From positions 1 through 36,850 of the forward strand of contig JAOTXT010000044.1 in the NCBI GenBank assembly GCA_029862205.1: a stretch of 36,850 bases of DNA, written 5' to 3'. The first letter of the stretch is position 1. The number at the start of each line of letters is the position of its first letter. The notes below the pieces were generated by a model. That model ran no database searches, had not been told where the DNA came from, and saw only the letters and a list, made by a program, of their open reading frames with translations. Of this stretch, positions 16,010 to 24,826 are shown one piece after another. The translations under genes were made by a program, and so were the position numbers. The DNA is from Paracoccaceae bacterium. GTDB taxonomy: Bacteria; Pseudomonadota; Alphaproteobacteria; Rhodobacterales; Rhodobacteraceae.

Positions 16010-17581
16010 ATGAACCGGCGATTCGCACACGCGGCGGTTTGGATGCTTGGCATTATGTTGTTGGCTCCGGGCGCTCTTCAGGCGGCGGAGGTCGCCTTGG
16101 TGATCGGCAATGCGGACTACCATCGCGCGCCGGATGCGCGCACTGCCGAGGCCGATGCAAAGTTGGTGGCCGAGGCGCTGAGCGATGGCGGCTATGACGT
16201 GACGCTGGGTATCAATCTGGACCGCAAGACCATGCGCGCCCGCCTGGCACGCTTTGCCCAGAAGATCAGCGGCGCCGACCGGGTTGTGTTCTACTTCACC
16301 GGCCATGCGCTGCGCAGCGATGGCGAGAGCTATCTGACCGCTGTGGATCAACGCAACAGCTCGCTGGTCTCGGTGATGATGGACGGGACGCCGCTGGATT
16401 TGGTCATGCGCATGGCCGCCTCGCGGCCCGGGCGCTCGGTCGTCTTCGTCGATGCGGCGCAATACAATGGCTACACCCCGAACGCGGTCTCCGAGCCTGG
16501 GCTCGCCGAGATTGCCGCGCCCGATGGCGTGCTGGTCGTCTCGGCCGCCGCGCCTGGGCGCGCGATTCGGCGCCGCGGCAGCGGGCCCAGCCGGTTCGCC
16601 CGCACGGTCGCCGACGACTTCCTGCGGCCCGGCAACCGGGCCATGCGCGCCGCGCGCCGGATGGCGGCACCCGCCTGGAGCACCGGCGCGGTCCGGCCCG
16701 GCTTCCGACTGGTGCGCCAAGGCGCGAGCGGCGGCTCGGTCAACGCTGCGAGCCCGGCCGAAGTCGAGCGGCGGCTGAACCTGACCCGATCGCAGCGCCG
16801 TGAGGTACAGGAGCTCCTGTCGCTTTTGGGTCATGACCCGCGCGGTATCGACGGTGTTTTCGGCCCAGGTTCGCGGACGGCGCTCCGGCTTTGGCAGCGC
16901 AACAACAACCTGACCGAAACTGGCTATCTGGACGCCGATCAACATGCCCTGTTGCGGCAGCAGGGCCAGGAAGCCGGGCCCGGCCGCGACGATCGCGATT
17001 GGGAACGCGCGGTCTCGATCGGCACCGGCGATGCCTATCGCGACTATCTGGCCGAGCATTCCGATGGCCGCCACACCGATGCGGCCCGCGATGCACTGAA
17101 ACGGATGGCCCGCGCCGGCACCGATGACCTGGCCTACCGGGAACGCCGCTTCTGGCGTCAGGCGCGTCAGGACAACATCCCGGAAGCCTACCGTGACTAT
17201 CTCGAGCGCTATCCCAACGGCATCTGGCAACCAGAGGCCGAGGAGCGGCTCGCGGCGCTGGGAAGCACGTCCTCGACCGCCGAATCCACCGGTTCCGCCG
17301 ATCCGGCCGAGGAGGAGCGGGCGCTCAATCTGACCCGCAACGACCGGCTGTCGGTCGAGCAGCGGCTCAACATTCTGGGCTTCTCGCCCGGGGCCATGGA
17401 CGGGTTCTTCGATTCCAGTACCCGTTGGGCGATCGAGGGCTACCAGCGCAGCCGCGGTTTCGAGACCAACGGCTATCTGAACCGGCCGGTGCTCAGCCGT
17501 CTGGTGCAGGAAACCGGCCAGCGCCGGGGCGTCGTGATCGACGGCGCGACCGTGCTGCGCAATCTGCTCGGCCTGGAATAA
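16010..17581 (+). CDS. Secreted pseudo-caspase with two peptidoglycan-binding domains
   Basis: This 523-residue protein has these parts: signal peptide (1-25); caspase (C14-type) domain (about 26-235) beginning VALVIGNADYHRAPD; peptidoglycan-binding-1-like domain (about 255-316); two tandem segments of the form W/F...AYRDYLxxxxxGxxxxxA (about 331-415); and a second peptidoglycan-binding-like domain (about 438-503). The catalytic His is retained (His99, FYFTGH), but the position normally DAC in metacaspase-like proteins reads VDAAQYNG, with Ala150 in place of Cys, so proteolysis is unlikely. A role in the periplasm at the cell wall is inferred. GGGAG lies 7 bp before the ATG, and a strong terminator follows. 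It is a single-gene unit. Confidence 0.85.
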   Translation: MNRRFAHAAVWMLGIMLLAPGALQAAEVALVIGNADYHRAPDARTAEADAKLVAEALSDGGYDVTLGINLDRKTMRARLARFAQKISGADRVVFYFTGHALRSDGESYLTAVDQRNSSLVSVMMDGTPLDLVMRMAASRPGRSVVFVDAAQYNGYTPNAVSEPGLAEIAAPDGVLVVSAAAPGRAIRRRGSGPSRFARTVADDFLRPGNRAMRAARRMAAPAWSTGAVRPGFRLVRQGASGGSVNAASPAEVERRLNLTRSQRREVQELLSLLGHDPRGIDGVFGPGSRTALRLWQRNNNLTETGYLDADQHALLRQQGQEAGPGRDDRDWERAVSIGTGDAYRDYLAEHSDGRHTDAARDALKRMARAGTDDLAYRERRFWRQARQDNIPEAYRDYLERYPNGIWQPEAEERLAALGSTSSTAESTGSADPAEEERALNLTRNDRLSVEQRLNILGFSPGAMDGFFDSSTRWAIEGYQRSRGFETNGYLNRPVLSRLVQETGQRRGVVIDGATVLRNLLGLE

Positions 17582-17606
17582 CAAGAGATATCAGAAACTT
17601 GAGCGT

Positions 17607-17636
17607 GGCGCCGGGGACTCACCCCGGCGCCTCGTT
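17607..17636 (+). terminator. Intrinsic terminator after the pseudo-caspase gene
   Basis: GGCGCCGGGG (17607-17616) pairs perfectly with CCCCGGCGCC (17622-17631) across a five-base loop and is followed by TCGTTT. It lies 25 bp after the stop codon. Confidence 0.8.
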
Positions 17637-17736
17637 TGCGTCTAAGGCGCCAATTCCCTTGCATATGCGATCGCCGATGGGGCAGAGAGGAGATTGAGCA
17701 GCAAGAAACAACGCCAAAAGGCAAACAAAGTCATCC

Positions 17737-18405
17737 ATGCATCGATTGTATCACCTGCCCCTGTCGCCATATTGCCGCAAGGTCCGCTTGGTCCTGGCCG
17801 AGAAACGGATCGAGGTCGAACTGATCGAGGAGCGGCCGTGGGAGAAACGGCTCGACTTCCTGCGCCTCAACCCTGCCGGCAAGGTGCCCGTGCTGATCAC
17901 GCCCGCGGGCAAGGCCCTGTCGGAATCCGCGGCGATCCTGGAATATGTCGAGGAGACGGTCCCCGAGCCGCCGCTGTTGCCCCGCGACCCGGTGCAGCGG
18001 GCGGAGGTGCGCCGCCTGGTGGGCTGGTTCGACGACAAGTTCAACCGCGAGGTGACCGAGAATCTGCTGTTTGAGCGGGTCACCAAACGGCTCGCCCGGC
18101 TGGGCTATCCGGATGGCTCGTGCCTCAAGGCCGGCAGCCAGAACATCCGCGTGCATCTGGACTACATGACCTTCCTGCTGGAAGGTCATAACTGGATCGC
18201 CGGGCCCCGCATGACGTTAGCCGACATTGCCGCGGCGGCGCATCTGAGCTGTCTCGATTATATCGGCGACGTGCCCTGGGACGACTACCCCTCGGTCCGT
18301 GATTGGTATTCGGTGATGAAATCGCGGCCCTGCTTCCGGGGCCTGTTGGCCGACCACCTGCCGGGCTTCCCGGCGACCGAGCATTACGCCGACCTCGATT
18401 TTTGA
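17737..18405 (+). CDS. fzlA: FzlA-like glutathione-S-transferase-fold protein
   Basis: This 222-residue protein has a thioredoxin-like N-terminal half (SPYCRKVRLVLAEKRIEVEL, LNPAGKVPVL, LSESAAILEYVEE) and an all-helical C-terminal half (NWIAGPRMTLADIAAAAHLSCLDYIGDVPWDD). It resembles FzlA, an FtsZ-binding GST-fold protein of alphaproteobacteria needed for cell constriction, in the block FDDKFNREVTENLLFERV, Trp35 in ERPWEKRL and the closing HYADLDF tail. The FtsZ link is known from Caulobacter; here it is inferred from sequence. Close synteny with queG is also familiar. If not FzlA, it is a GST-family protein of unknown substrate. No strong ribosome site precedes the ATG. Confidence 0.75.
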   Translation: MHRLYHLPLSPYCRKVRLVLAEKRIEVELIEERPWEKRLDFLRLNPAGKVPVLITPAGKALSESAAILEYVEETVPEPPLLPRDPVQRAEVRRLVGWFDDKFNREVTENLLFERVTKRLARLGYPDGSCLKAGSQNIRVHLDYMTFLLEGHNWIAGPRMTLADIAAAAHLSCLDYIGDVPWDDYPSVRDWYSVMKSRPCFRGLLADHLPGFPATEHYADLDF

Positions 18406-18546
18406 TCGCCTTCGTCAGTGACCGGTTCAGCCCGTACACGCGGGTGTCACATGCTTGTGTCCAGGCCTGGCTTTGACTGCGCGCGGCCGCGCCACACATC
18501 TCCTGCATCCACGATTGAACGAATAGACGGCTGACGGGAGCCCAGT

Positions 18547-18693
18547 ATGAAATTCGCAATCCTTTCCTCCGCTTTGGTGCTTGCGACCCTATTGTCCGCC
18601 TGCGCGGGCGAAGCCAACCGCTTCTCGGACGACTCGCGCAAGGCCGGCCATTTCGGCGCCGGACTGCATGCGGGGCGCGTCAGCGGCAACTGA
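18547..18693 (+). CDS. Small lipoprotein (48 residues)
   Basis: A short gene with GGGAG 7 bp before its ATG encodes a 48-residue product. Residues 1-18 form a lipoprotein signal ending in the lipobox LSAC with Cys19, followed by a short polar tail [29 protein letters not shown]. It should be lipid-anchored at the outer or inner membrane facing the periplasm. The function is unknown; it resembles entericidin-size lipoproteins only in length. It sits between fzlA and queG on the same strand, with 141 and 91 bp gaps. Confidence 0.72.
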   Translation: MKFAILSSALVLATLLSACAGEANRFSDDSRKAGHFGAGLHAGRVSGN

Positions 18694-18784
18694 GCCCGCC
18701 CGCGCGCTGGCGCCTTTGAACTCGCGCGCCCGATCGGTGATAAATGGCCCTGGGCAGCAGAATGGCCCGCCCGGAGGGCACGCG

Positions 18785-19957
18785 ATGGGGCCGGAGACCA
18801 GCCCAGAGGCGATTGACGCACTGCGCACGGCGCTGGAAGACGAAGCGCGTGCGCTCGGCTTTGCCGCGATTGCCGTGACCCGGTCGGACCGCGTATCGCG
18901 GGCCGGCGAACGTCTGCGTGCCTGGGTCGATGATGGGCAACACGGCGAAATGGGTTGGATGGCCGACCGGCTTGCCTGGCGCAGCGACCCGGCGGCGCTT
19001 TGGCCCGAGGCGCGCTCGGTCATCATGGTGGCCGACAGCTATGCGCCCGCGTCGGACCCGATGGAAACACTTGCCGCCCGCGACCGGGCCGCGATCAGCG
19101 TCTATGCCCAGGGGCGCGACTATCACGACATCGTCAAGAAGCGTCTCAAGCGTCTCGGCCGATGGCTGATCGAGCGCCATGGCGGCCGGATCAAGGTCTT
19201 TGTCGACACCGCCCCGGTGATGGAGAAGCCACTGGCCGAGGCGGCGGGGCTCGGCTGGCAGGGCAAGCACACGAACCTGGTCTCGCGCGATCTGGGTTCG
19301 TGGTTCTTCCTTGGCGCGATCTTCACCACGCTGGAGCTTGCGCCCGACCAGCCACACGAGGACCGCTGCGGCGGCTGCCGGCGGTGCCTGGATATCTGTC
19401 CGACCGCGGCCTTCCCGGCCCCCTACCAGCTCGATGCGCGGCGTTGCATTTCGTATTTGACGATCGAGCTGAAGGGCCCGATCCCGCGTCCCCTGCGCCC
19501 CCTGATCGGCAACCGGATCTACGGCTGCGACGATTGCCTGGCGGTTTGCCCGTGGAACAAGTTCGCGCACGCGGCCCACGCTGCTTATGCCCCGCGCGAG
19601 GGTGCCGCTGCCCCGCTTCTGGCCGAGCTTGCGGCGCTTGATGACGGGGCCTTCCGCGCCCGCTTCTCGGGCTCGCCGATCAAGCGGGTCGGGCGGGGCC
19701 GGTTCCTGCGCAACGTCATGGTCGCGATCGGGAATTCCCGGATGCCGGCGCTTCTGCCCCATGTCGAGGCGGCAGTGGCGGATTCCGACCCGCTGGTGCG
19801 CGGCCACGCCGTCTGGGCGGCGTCGCGCCTGGCAACGCCCCAACGGTTCCACACGCTTGCGCGAACCGATCCGGACCCCTTTGTTGCCGAGGAGTGGCGG
19901 CTGGCCGCGGCTGAGCTCGCTCGCGAACCTATTGGGAGTCCATCCGCTGAAGCCTGA
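18785..19957 (+). CDS. queG: Epoxyqueuosine reductase QueG
   Basis: This 390-residue, cobalamin-dependent iron-sulfur enzyme performs the last step of queuosine formation in tRNA, reducing epoxyqueuosine. Seen motifs are the active-site [24 protein letters not shown] (Asp141), cluster ligands [13 protein letters not shown] (Cys195, 198, 201, 205), and [13 protein letters not shown] (Cys248, 251, 255). The tail after about residue 300 has HEAT-like repeats ([20 protein letters not shown] type). GGAGG lies 7 bp before the ATG at 18785, so the longer open frame upstream is not used. Its end overlaps the convergent TPR-like gene by 29 bp. Confidence 0.96.
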   Translation: MGPETSPEAIDALRTALEDEARALGFAAIAVTRSDRVSRAGERLRAWVDDGQHGEMGWMADRLAWRSDPAALWPEARSVIMVADSYAPASDPMETLAARDRAAISVYAQGRDYHDIVKKRLKRLGRWLIERHGGRIKVFVDTAPVMEKPLAEAAGLGWQGKHTNLVSRDLGSWFFLGAIFTTLELAPDQPHEDRCGGCRRCLDICPTAAFPAPYQLDARRCISYLTIELKGPIPRPLRPLIGNRIYGCDDCLAVCPWNKFAHAAHAAYAPREGAAAPLLAELAALDDGAFRARFSGSPIKRVGRGRFLRNVMVAIGNSRMPALLPHVEAAVADSDPLVRGHAVWAASRLATPQRFHTLARTDPDPFVAEEWRLAAAELAREPIGSPSAEA

Positions 19958-20663
19958 GCTGGGCCGCCTTGCCGACCGGGCCATCGCGGTCGAGATCGAT
20001 CGCCTTCAGCCAGGCCGCGCGGGCGGCATCGCGATCCTTGTTCCGCTCGGCCAGCGAGCCCCGTTCCAGCCAAAGGCTGGGGAGCTCCGGCGCCAGTTCC
20101 TCGGCCCAGATCAGGTCCGACCGCGCCTCGACCAATTCGCCCAGGCGCCGTTTCGCGCTGGCGCGCAGCACAAGCAAGCCCGCATCCGGCGCGCCTTCGG
20201 CCAGGGCCTGGTCTAGATCCCCGACCGCGCCGCGCCAGTTTTTGCGCTCGGCCTTGATCCGAGCACCCAAGGTCAGGGGCGCCCGGTCCGGACCGATCAG
20301 CAGGATCGCCCGCTGCACCGCGTCCTCGGCCAGCCTCAACCGGCCGGTATCCAGGAAGACCTCACCCGCCTCGACAAACAGATCGGCACGCACCCGGTCC
20401 GGCAGGGTGCGGTCCCCGGCGGCGATCTCGACCATCAGCGCTGCGGCGCGCTGCTCGGCCCCCTGGGCCAGCATGGCCAATGCTTGGCAATGCTTCGCCG
20501 GAGCGCCGCCATCGGCCTGGGCCCAGGCATGAGCCTGGCGCTCGGCCGCGACCGGATCGGTCTCGATCATCGCGACGCAATCGTCATAGGATTGCGCCGC
20601 GGCGGGCGCGCCCATCACGGCGGCCAGAAGGACGGCCAGAATCGATATTCGCTTTCGCCGCAT
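19929..20663 (-). CDS. Secreted TPR-like protein
   Basis: This protein of 244 residues has an N-terminal signal peptide (MRRKR then a hydrophobic core, cleavage near AAAQS). The remainder is helical Ala/Leu/Arg-rich repeats of TPR type, for example [24 protein letters not shown], then [26 protein letters not shown] and [25 protein letters not shown]. It should act in the periplasm as a protein-protein interaction scaffold; the partner is unknown. GGAGGA about 9 bp before the ATG at 20663 supports this start over one 24 bp upstream. The 3' end overlaps queG on the opposite strand. Confidence 0.78.
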   Translation of the reverse strand: MRRKRISILAVLLAAVMGAPAAAQSYDDCVAMIETDPVAAERQAHAWAQADGGAPAKHCQALAMLAQGAEQRAAALMVEIAAGDRTLPDRVRADLFVEAGEVFLDTGRLRLAEDAVQRAILLIGPDRAPLTLGARIKAERKNWRGAVGDLDQALAEGAPDAGLLVLRASAKRRLGELVEARSDLIWAEELAPELPSLWLERGSLAERNKDRDAARAAWLKAIDLDRDGPVGKAAQLRLQRMDSQ

Positions 20664-20721
20664 CAGCGCGTATCCTCCGCTCGACATTCCGGGAAACTAT
20701 CCGACCCAAATAGGCACCGCC

Positions 20722-21594
20722 ATGGGCAATGAACAGGTTCTGCTCAGTTTTGGCCACGGCTATTCGGCCCAGGCGCTGGCCCGGCGCCTGCTGGCGCGCG
20801 GCTGGCGGGTGATCGGCACCACCCGGTCCGAGGAAAAGGCAGAGGCGATCCGCGCCACCGGGGCCGAGGCGGTGATCTGGCCGGTCGAGAAATGCGGCCC
20901 GCTGGTCGATGAGGCGACCCATATCCTGATCTCGGCCGGGCCCGGCGACCAAGGCGACCCGGTGCTGCACCGCTGCGCCGGCGCGCTCGGCGCCCGGGCC
21001 GAGCAATTCGACTGGGTCGGCTATCTGTCGACCACCGGGGTCTATGGCGACCGGGGCGGCGGCTGGGTCGACGAGAGCTCGGATTGCACGCCCGCGACCG
21101 ATCGGGGCCGGGCGCGGCTGACGGCCGAGCGCGACTGGCTCGGCTATTGGCACGAGACCGGGCTGCCGGTGCACGTCTTCAGGCTGGCAGGGATCTACGG
21201 GCCCGGACGCGGCCCCTTCTCGAAGGTCCGCGCGGGCACGGCACGGCGGATCATCAAGCAGGACCAGGTCTTCAGCCGCATCCATGTGGACGACATCGCG
21301 ACCGTGCTGGAAGCCTCGATCGAGCGGCCCCATCCAGGCGCGATCTATAATCTCTGCGACGACGAGGCTGCTCCGCCAGAAGACGTGATCGCCCATGCGG
21401 CTGAACTGCTGGGCCTGCCGATCCCCGAAGCGGTGCCATTCGAGGAGGCCGAGATGAGCCCCATGGCGCGGTCCTTCTACGCGGAATCGAAACGCGTTTC
21501 GAACACCCGGATCAAGGAAGAACTGGGGGTGGAGCTGGCCTATCCGACCTATCGGGAAGGTTTGGCGGCGCTGTTGGCGGGGGAGGCCCGTTAG
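20722..21594 (+). CDS. NAD(P)-dependent SDR-family oxidoreductase/epimerase (YeeZ-like)
   Basis: This 290-residue Rossmann-fold protein has an altered nucleotide-binding glycine motif, LLSFGHGYSAQALARRLL. Downstream are YLSTTGVYGDRGGGWVDE, FRLAGIYGPGRGPF and FSRIHVDDIATVLEASI, typical of atypical extended SDRs related to E. coli YeeZ. A classical YxxxK pair is not obvious, so catalysis is uncertain. The gene lies next to queG and the TPR-like gene, an arrangement often seen in related genomes, but no shared pathway is evident. Confidence 0.8.
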   Translation: MGNEQVLLSFGHGYSAQALARRLLARGWRVIGTTRSEEKAEAIRATGAEAVIWPVEKCGPLVDEATHILISAGPGDQGDPVLHRCAGALGARAEQFDWVGYLSTTGVYGDRGGGWVDESSDCTPATDRGRARLTAERDWLGYWHETGLPVHVFRLAGIYGPGRGPFSKVRAGTARRIIKQDQVFSRIHVDDIATVLEASIERPHPGAIYNLCDDEAAPPEDVIAHAAELLGLPIPEAVPFEEAEMSPMARSFYAESKRVSNTRIKEELGVELAYPTYREGLAALLAGEAR

Positions 21595-21652
21595 ACGCGC
21601 CAAACCGGCACATGGGGAATATGGAGACGGCGCGGGCGAACGCCCCGGCTCA

Positions 21653-22462
21653 TTACCCGCGGGACCGGCGCTCCGACAAATACGACCTCGGATCGTCGAG
21701 CATTGCCGGCCAATCCGGGCGCGATCTCAGCCTATCCAGGTCGGCCGACGAACCGACAAAATCGAGCCGGATTTCCCGGCTATAACCGGATCGTTTCGCT
21801 TCCGCCGTGATCAGAAGCTCGGCCGTCTCCTCCATCGCTTGATCATCTTCACCAGCGGCCACTAAGGTCCGGATTCCCAGAATCTGGTGCCCCATCGCAT
21901 TGCCGGGATTGGGCGTGAGCTTGTCATAGGCCGCCCGGGCGTCGGCCGCCTGACCCCGCCGCAGAAGAAGATCGACCAGCCCTGCGCGCGGAACATAGGC
22001 GAAGGCGGACATGTCCATCTTCGGCAGTCCCCGGTCGGCGAGGATCGCGACGCGATGCAGAAGATGCGCCGCGAGGTCGTATTCAAGGTCTTCGGCCCCG
22101 AACTCGCTGAGATGCATGAGCAGAGGCGGCTGGTCCCAGTAATCGGTCGCCCGCGTATCCAGAAGCGTCAAGGCACCCGCGCGATCCCCCGCGCCCTTGA
22201 GCCGGGCAAATTCCAAGCCATGCTTGTTCCACCAAGCCTGTGCGGCCAAAGCAGCCTGCGCCTGCGCCTCTGCGGGTGTCGCCTTCCAACTCGCACGCAA
22301 CGGCCTCAGCAGGAAAGACGCTTCGTAGTTGCAGCCGGCACGGCTCAGCGCAAGGCCCAGCGAAATCGCGGCATCGGGATCGTTCGATGCATTTGCCAAG
22401 GCGGCGCGAAGCCGCGCCACCTCGGGCGGGTCTTCCAATGGATATTCGCCCAGCCGGTGCAT
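21653..22462 (-). CDS. Uncharacterised helical-repeat protein
   Basis: This soluble 269-residue protein, without signal peptide, is made of Ala/Leu/Arg-rich helices that resemble TPR or SEL1-like repeats (LGLALSRAGCNYEASFLLRPL, LVDLLLRRGQAADARAAYDKL, RTLVAAGEDDQAMEETAELL). I do not recognise the family. GGAGG lies 7 bp before the ATG at 22462. It begins 25 bp after the acyl-CoA synthetase stop on the same strand, so the two are probably co-transcribed; this is the only clue to function. Confidence 0.65.
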   Translation of the reverse strand: MHRLGEYPLEDPPEVARLRAALANASNDPDAAISLGLALSRAGCNYEASFLLRPLRASWKATPAEAQAQAALAAQAWWNKHGLEFARLKGAGDRAGALTLLDTRATDYWDQPPLLMHLSEFGAEDLEYDLAAHLLHRVAILADRGLPKMDMSAFAYVPRAGLVDLLLRRGQAADARAAYDKLTPNPGNAMGHQILGIRTLVAAGEDDQAMEETAELLITAEAKRSGYSREIRLDFVGSSADLDRLRSRPDWPAMLDDPRSYLSERRSRG

Positions 22463-22487
22463 CAAAGCGCCTCCATGACCATGGCCG

Positions 22488-24113
22488 CTAAACCCCCTCC
22501 GCCATTTTCCTCAGCTCGAACTTCTGCACCTTACCCGTCGATGTTTTAGGCAGTTCGGCAAAGACCACGTGGCGGGGGCATTTGAACCGGGCCAGGTGCT
22601 CGCGGCAGTAGCCGATGATGTCGTCGGGGCTGGTCTCGGCCCCGGGCTTCAGCTCGACGAAGGCGCAGGGGGTCTCGCCCCATTTCTCGTCCGACTTGGC
22701 GACCACGGCGACCATACTGACCGCCGGGTGCTTGTAGATCACGTCCTCGACCTCGATCGACGAGATGTTCTCGCCGCCCGAGATGATGATGTCCTTCGAG
22801 CGGTCGCGGATCTGGATGTAGCCGTCAGGATGCTTTACCGCCAGGTCGCCCGAGTGGAACCAGCCGCCGGCGAAGGCCGCCTCGGTGGCCGCCGGGTTCT
22901 GCAGGTAGCCCTTCATCACAACATTGCCCTGGAACATGATCTCGCCTATGGTCTCGCCGTCCGCCGGCACCGGCTCCATGGTCTCCGGGTCGATCACGTC
23001 CAGGCCTTCCAGGGCCGAATACTTCACCCCCTGGCGCGCCTTCATGGCGGCGCGGCCCGAGCCGTCGAGGCCGTTCCATTCGGGCTTCCACTCGTTGATC
23101 ACCGCGGGCCCATAGGTCTCGGTCAGACCGTAGAGGTGGATCACCTCGAACCCCGCCTCGGCCATGGCGGCCAGTGTCGCCTCGGGCGGAGGGGCCGCGG
23201 CGGTCAGGAAGGTGACCTTCTGCGCGAAACTCTGGCGCTCGTCGTCACTCGCGTTCAGCAGCACCGACATGACGATCGGCGCGCCGCAGAGCAGGTTTAC
23301 CCCGTGCCCGGCGATCGCCTGGTAGATCGGCCCGGCGCGGACCTGGCGCAGGCAGACATGGGTGCCGCCCGAGACCGAGACCGACCACGGGAAGCACCAG
23401 CCGTTGCAGTGGAACATCGGCAGGGTCCAGAGATAGACCATCGGCTCCGGCAGCCGCGCATGGATCACGTTCCCGGTTGCCAGCAACGCCGCGCCCCGGT
23501 GGTGATAGACGACGCCTTTGGGATTGCCCGTGGTGCCCGACGTGTAGTTGAGGCTGATCGCGTCCCACTCGTCCTCGGGCATCTCCCAGGCAAAATCCCG
23601 GTCGCCGCCGGCGATAAACGCCTCGTAGTCCTGGCCGATCCCGGCGCGGGCCACCCCGGCTGTCGGGTCATTGTATTCGACGACAATAGGCTTCGGCCCA
23701 TCCATCCGCTCCAGCGCCTCCGCCAGCAGCGGCGCCATCTCGCTGTCGGCCAGAACCAGCTTGGACTCCCCATGGTCCAGGATGAATGCGATCGCGGCGG
23801 CGTCGAGCCGGGTGTTCAGCGTATTCAGCACCGCCCGGCACATGGGCACCCCGTAATGGGCCTCCAGCATCGGCGGCGTGTTCAGCAGCAGCGTCGCCAC
23901 CGTCTGGCCCGGCTGCACCCCGGCCGCGCGCACCGCCGAGCCCAATTGCCGGGCACGGGCGTAGAATGCGGCATACGGGGTCTCGTGGGGCCCATGGATT
24001 ATCGCGGCGCGATCCGGGAAGACAGCGGCAGCGCGGGCGAGAAAGCTCAGTGGCGTCAGGGGCTGATAATTCGCGGGCCGCTTGTCGAGCCCCTCACGAT
24101 AGGCACGGGTCAT
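22488..24113 (-). CDS. AMP-forming acyl-CoA synthetase
   Basis: This protein of 541 residues is an adenylate-forming ligase that activates a carboxylic acid with ATP and CoA. Seen motifs are the P-loop-like YTSGTTGNPKGVVYHHRGA, YGLTETYG, GWFHSGDLAVKHPDGYIQIRDRSKD, and the catalytic Lys block LPKTSTGKVQKFELRK. The sequence is of the medium/short-chain group that includes methylmercaptopropionate-CoA ligase (DmdB) and related Roseobacter enzymes, so the substrate could be a short fatty acid or an organosulfur acid (inference). GGGA lies 6 bp before the chosen ATG at 24113. It probably heads an operon with the helical-repeat gene. Confidence 0.88.
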   Translation of the reverse strand: MTRAYREGLDKRPANYQPLTPLSFLARAAAVFPDRAAIIHGPHETPYAAFYARARQLGSAVRAAGVQPGQTVATLLLNTPPMLEAHYGVPMCRAVLNTLNTRLDAAAIAFILDHGESKLVLADSEMAPLLAEALERMDGPKPIVVEYNDPTAGVARAGIGQDYEAFIAGGDRDFAWEMPEDEWDAISLNYTSGTTGNPKGVVYHHRGAALLATGNVIHARLPEPMVYLWTLPMFHCNGWCFPWSVSVSGGTHVCLRQVRAGPIYQAIAGHGVNLLCGAPIVMSVLLNASDDERQSFAQKVTFLTAAAPPPEATLAAMAEAGFEVIHLYGLTETYGPAVINEWKPEWNGLDGSGRAAMKARQGVKYSALEGLDVIDPETMEPVPADGETIGEIMFQGNVVMKGYLQNPAATEAAFAGGWFHSGDLAVKHPDGYIQIRDRSKDIIISGGENISSIEVEDVIYKHPAVSMVAVVAKSDEKWGETPCAFVELKPGAETSPDDIIGYCREHLARFKCPRHVVFAELPKTSTGKVQKFELRKMAEGV

Positions 24114-24204
24114 GGCATGTCCCAAAGGAAATTGAACCAGGCGCGGGCGGATCCGCGAGCGGTTCAGGTCTGCCGCGCCCCTCGGGCTTTGTCAAATCTC
24201 GCGC

Positions 24205-24253
24205 AAACAAAAGCGCGCCGCCAGACCGACATCCACCCGCGGTCTGGCGGCGC
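24205..24253 (-). terminator. Intrinsic terminator for the Ala/Pro/Glu-rich gene
   Basis: A 14-bp perfect stem (24215-24228 with 24240-24253) has an 11-base loop. On the minus strand it is followed by GCTTTTGTTTG, giving a T-rich tail. It lies 57 bp after the stop of the minus-strand gene at 24310-24765. Confidence 0.82.
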
Positions 24254-24309
24254 ACCCGTTTTCAGCCTGCGCCGGACGCTCTCGCGGCCGGCGCGGCGTT
24301 GGTTCGTGC

Positions 24310-24765
24310 TTACTGCTTCAGCGCCCGCTTCAGCGCATCGAGCGAGTCCTGCAGCGAGTTCGCGTCGGACGCCTCCGAGGCTGCCTCGGCGGCGGGCGCC
24401 TGGGGCGCCTCGGCGCGCGGCGCTTCAGGCTGCGGCTTGGGCGCGGCTTCCGGAGCTGCCTGAGCGGCGGCGGGCGCCTCGGCCGGCGACGGCGCAGGGC
24501 TGGGCTCGGACAGAGTCAGCTCCTCTTTCTCGGCCTCGGCCTCGGCCTCAGGCGCGGCCGGCGCCGGGTCGAACATTGCGACCCGATCGTCTTCCTGCAC
24601 CACGCTCTCGCACTTTTCGAGCGGCAGGTCGGCAATCGGCGTCTCGACATGCTGCGTCAGCACGTCGGCAAAGCTCAGGAATTTTTCGATTTTGGTGACT
24701 TCGGCTTCCAGCCGGGCGCGGTGATCAACCGCGATTTGCATTACGTTAGACACGCTAACCCCCAT
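24310..24765 (-). CDS. Ala/Pro/Glu-rich protein with N-terminal helix, unknown
   Basis: This protein of 151 residues has three parts: a folded-looking N-terminal helical part (about 1-65, MQIAVDHRARLEAEVTKIEKFL, possible coiled coil); a long Ala/Pro/Glu low-complexity linker (about 66-130) including an EAEAEAE run; and a short C-terminal helix (SLQDSLDALKRALKQ). Such architecture fits a flexible tether between two binding helices. I see no known domain. The start is uncertain (GTG 24783, ATG 24765, ATG 24741). It is a single gene with its own promoter candidate and terminator. Confidence 0.65.
   Translation of the reverse strand: MGVSVSNVMQIAVDHRARLEAEVTKIEKFLSFADVLTQHVETPIADLPLEKCESVVQEDDRVAMFDPAPAAPEAEAEAEKEELTLSEPSPAPSPAEAPAAAQAAPEAAPKPQPEAPRAEAPQAPAAEAASEASDANSLQDSLDALKRALKQ
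24529..24552. repeat. Hexamer repeat (CTCGGC)n in coding sequence
   Basis: Three perfect CTCGGC units are followed by one degenerate unit (CTCAGG). They encode the alternating Glu-Ala run of the low-complexity linker and are a likely site of slippage length change. Confidence 0.6.
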
Positions 24766-24797
24766 AGTTACAGCGATAACCACTTGTTACGCGTGGC

Positions 24798-24826
24798 CAG
24801 AATGGTTTAATCATTGCGGTTGTCAA
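24798..24826 (-). promoter_or_regulatory. Candidate sigma-70 promoter for the Ala/Pro/Glu-rich gene
   Basis: On the minus strand a perfect TTGACA (24826-24821) is followed after 17 bp by ATTCTG (24803-24798), a weak -10. It lies in a distinctly AT-rich part of the 24784-25030 intergenic region, which also separates this gene from the divergent HTH regulator. No other feature is seen in that region. Confidence 0.35.

Noticed and set aside
15950-17584. Long minus-strand open frame antisense to the pseudo-caspase gene
   Set aside because: Composition is that of an antisense shadow; the plus-strand protein has a signal peptide, caspase and peptidoglycan-binding motifs and a matching terminator.
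16010-19957. Pseudo-caspase, FzlA-like protein, lipoprotein and queG as one defence or division operon
   Set aside because: A strong terminator follows the pseudo-caspase gene, and the later gaps are 91-141 bp; queG and fzlA are housekeeping genes, so a single system is not supported.
18680-19984. Long minus-strand open frame antisense to queG
   Set aside because: It is opposite the iron-sulfur motifs of queG and has no recognisable domain.
22569-24698. 709-codon plus-strand open frame opposite the acyl-CoA synthetase
   Set aside because: It runs through the complement of the synthetase, then through a terminator and an unrelated gene; no domain is seen.
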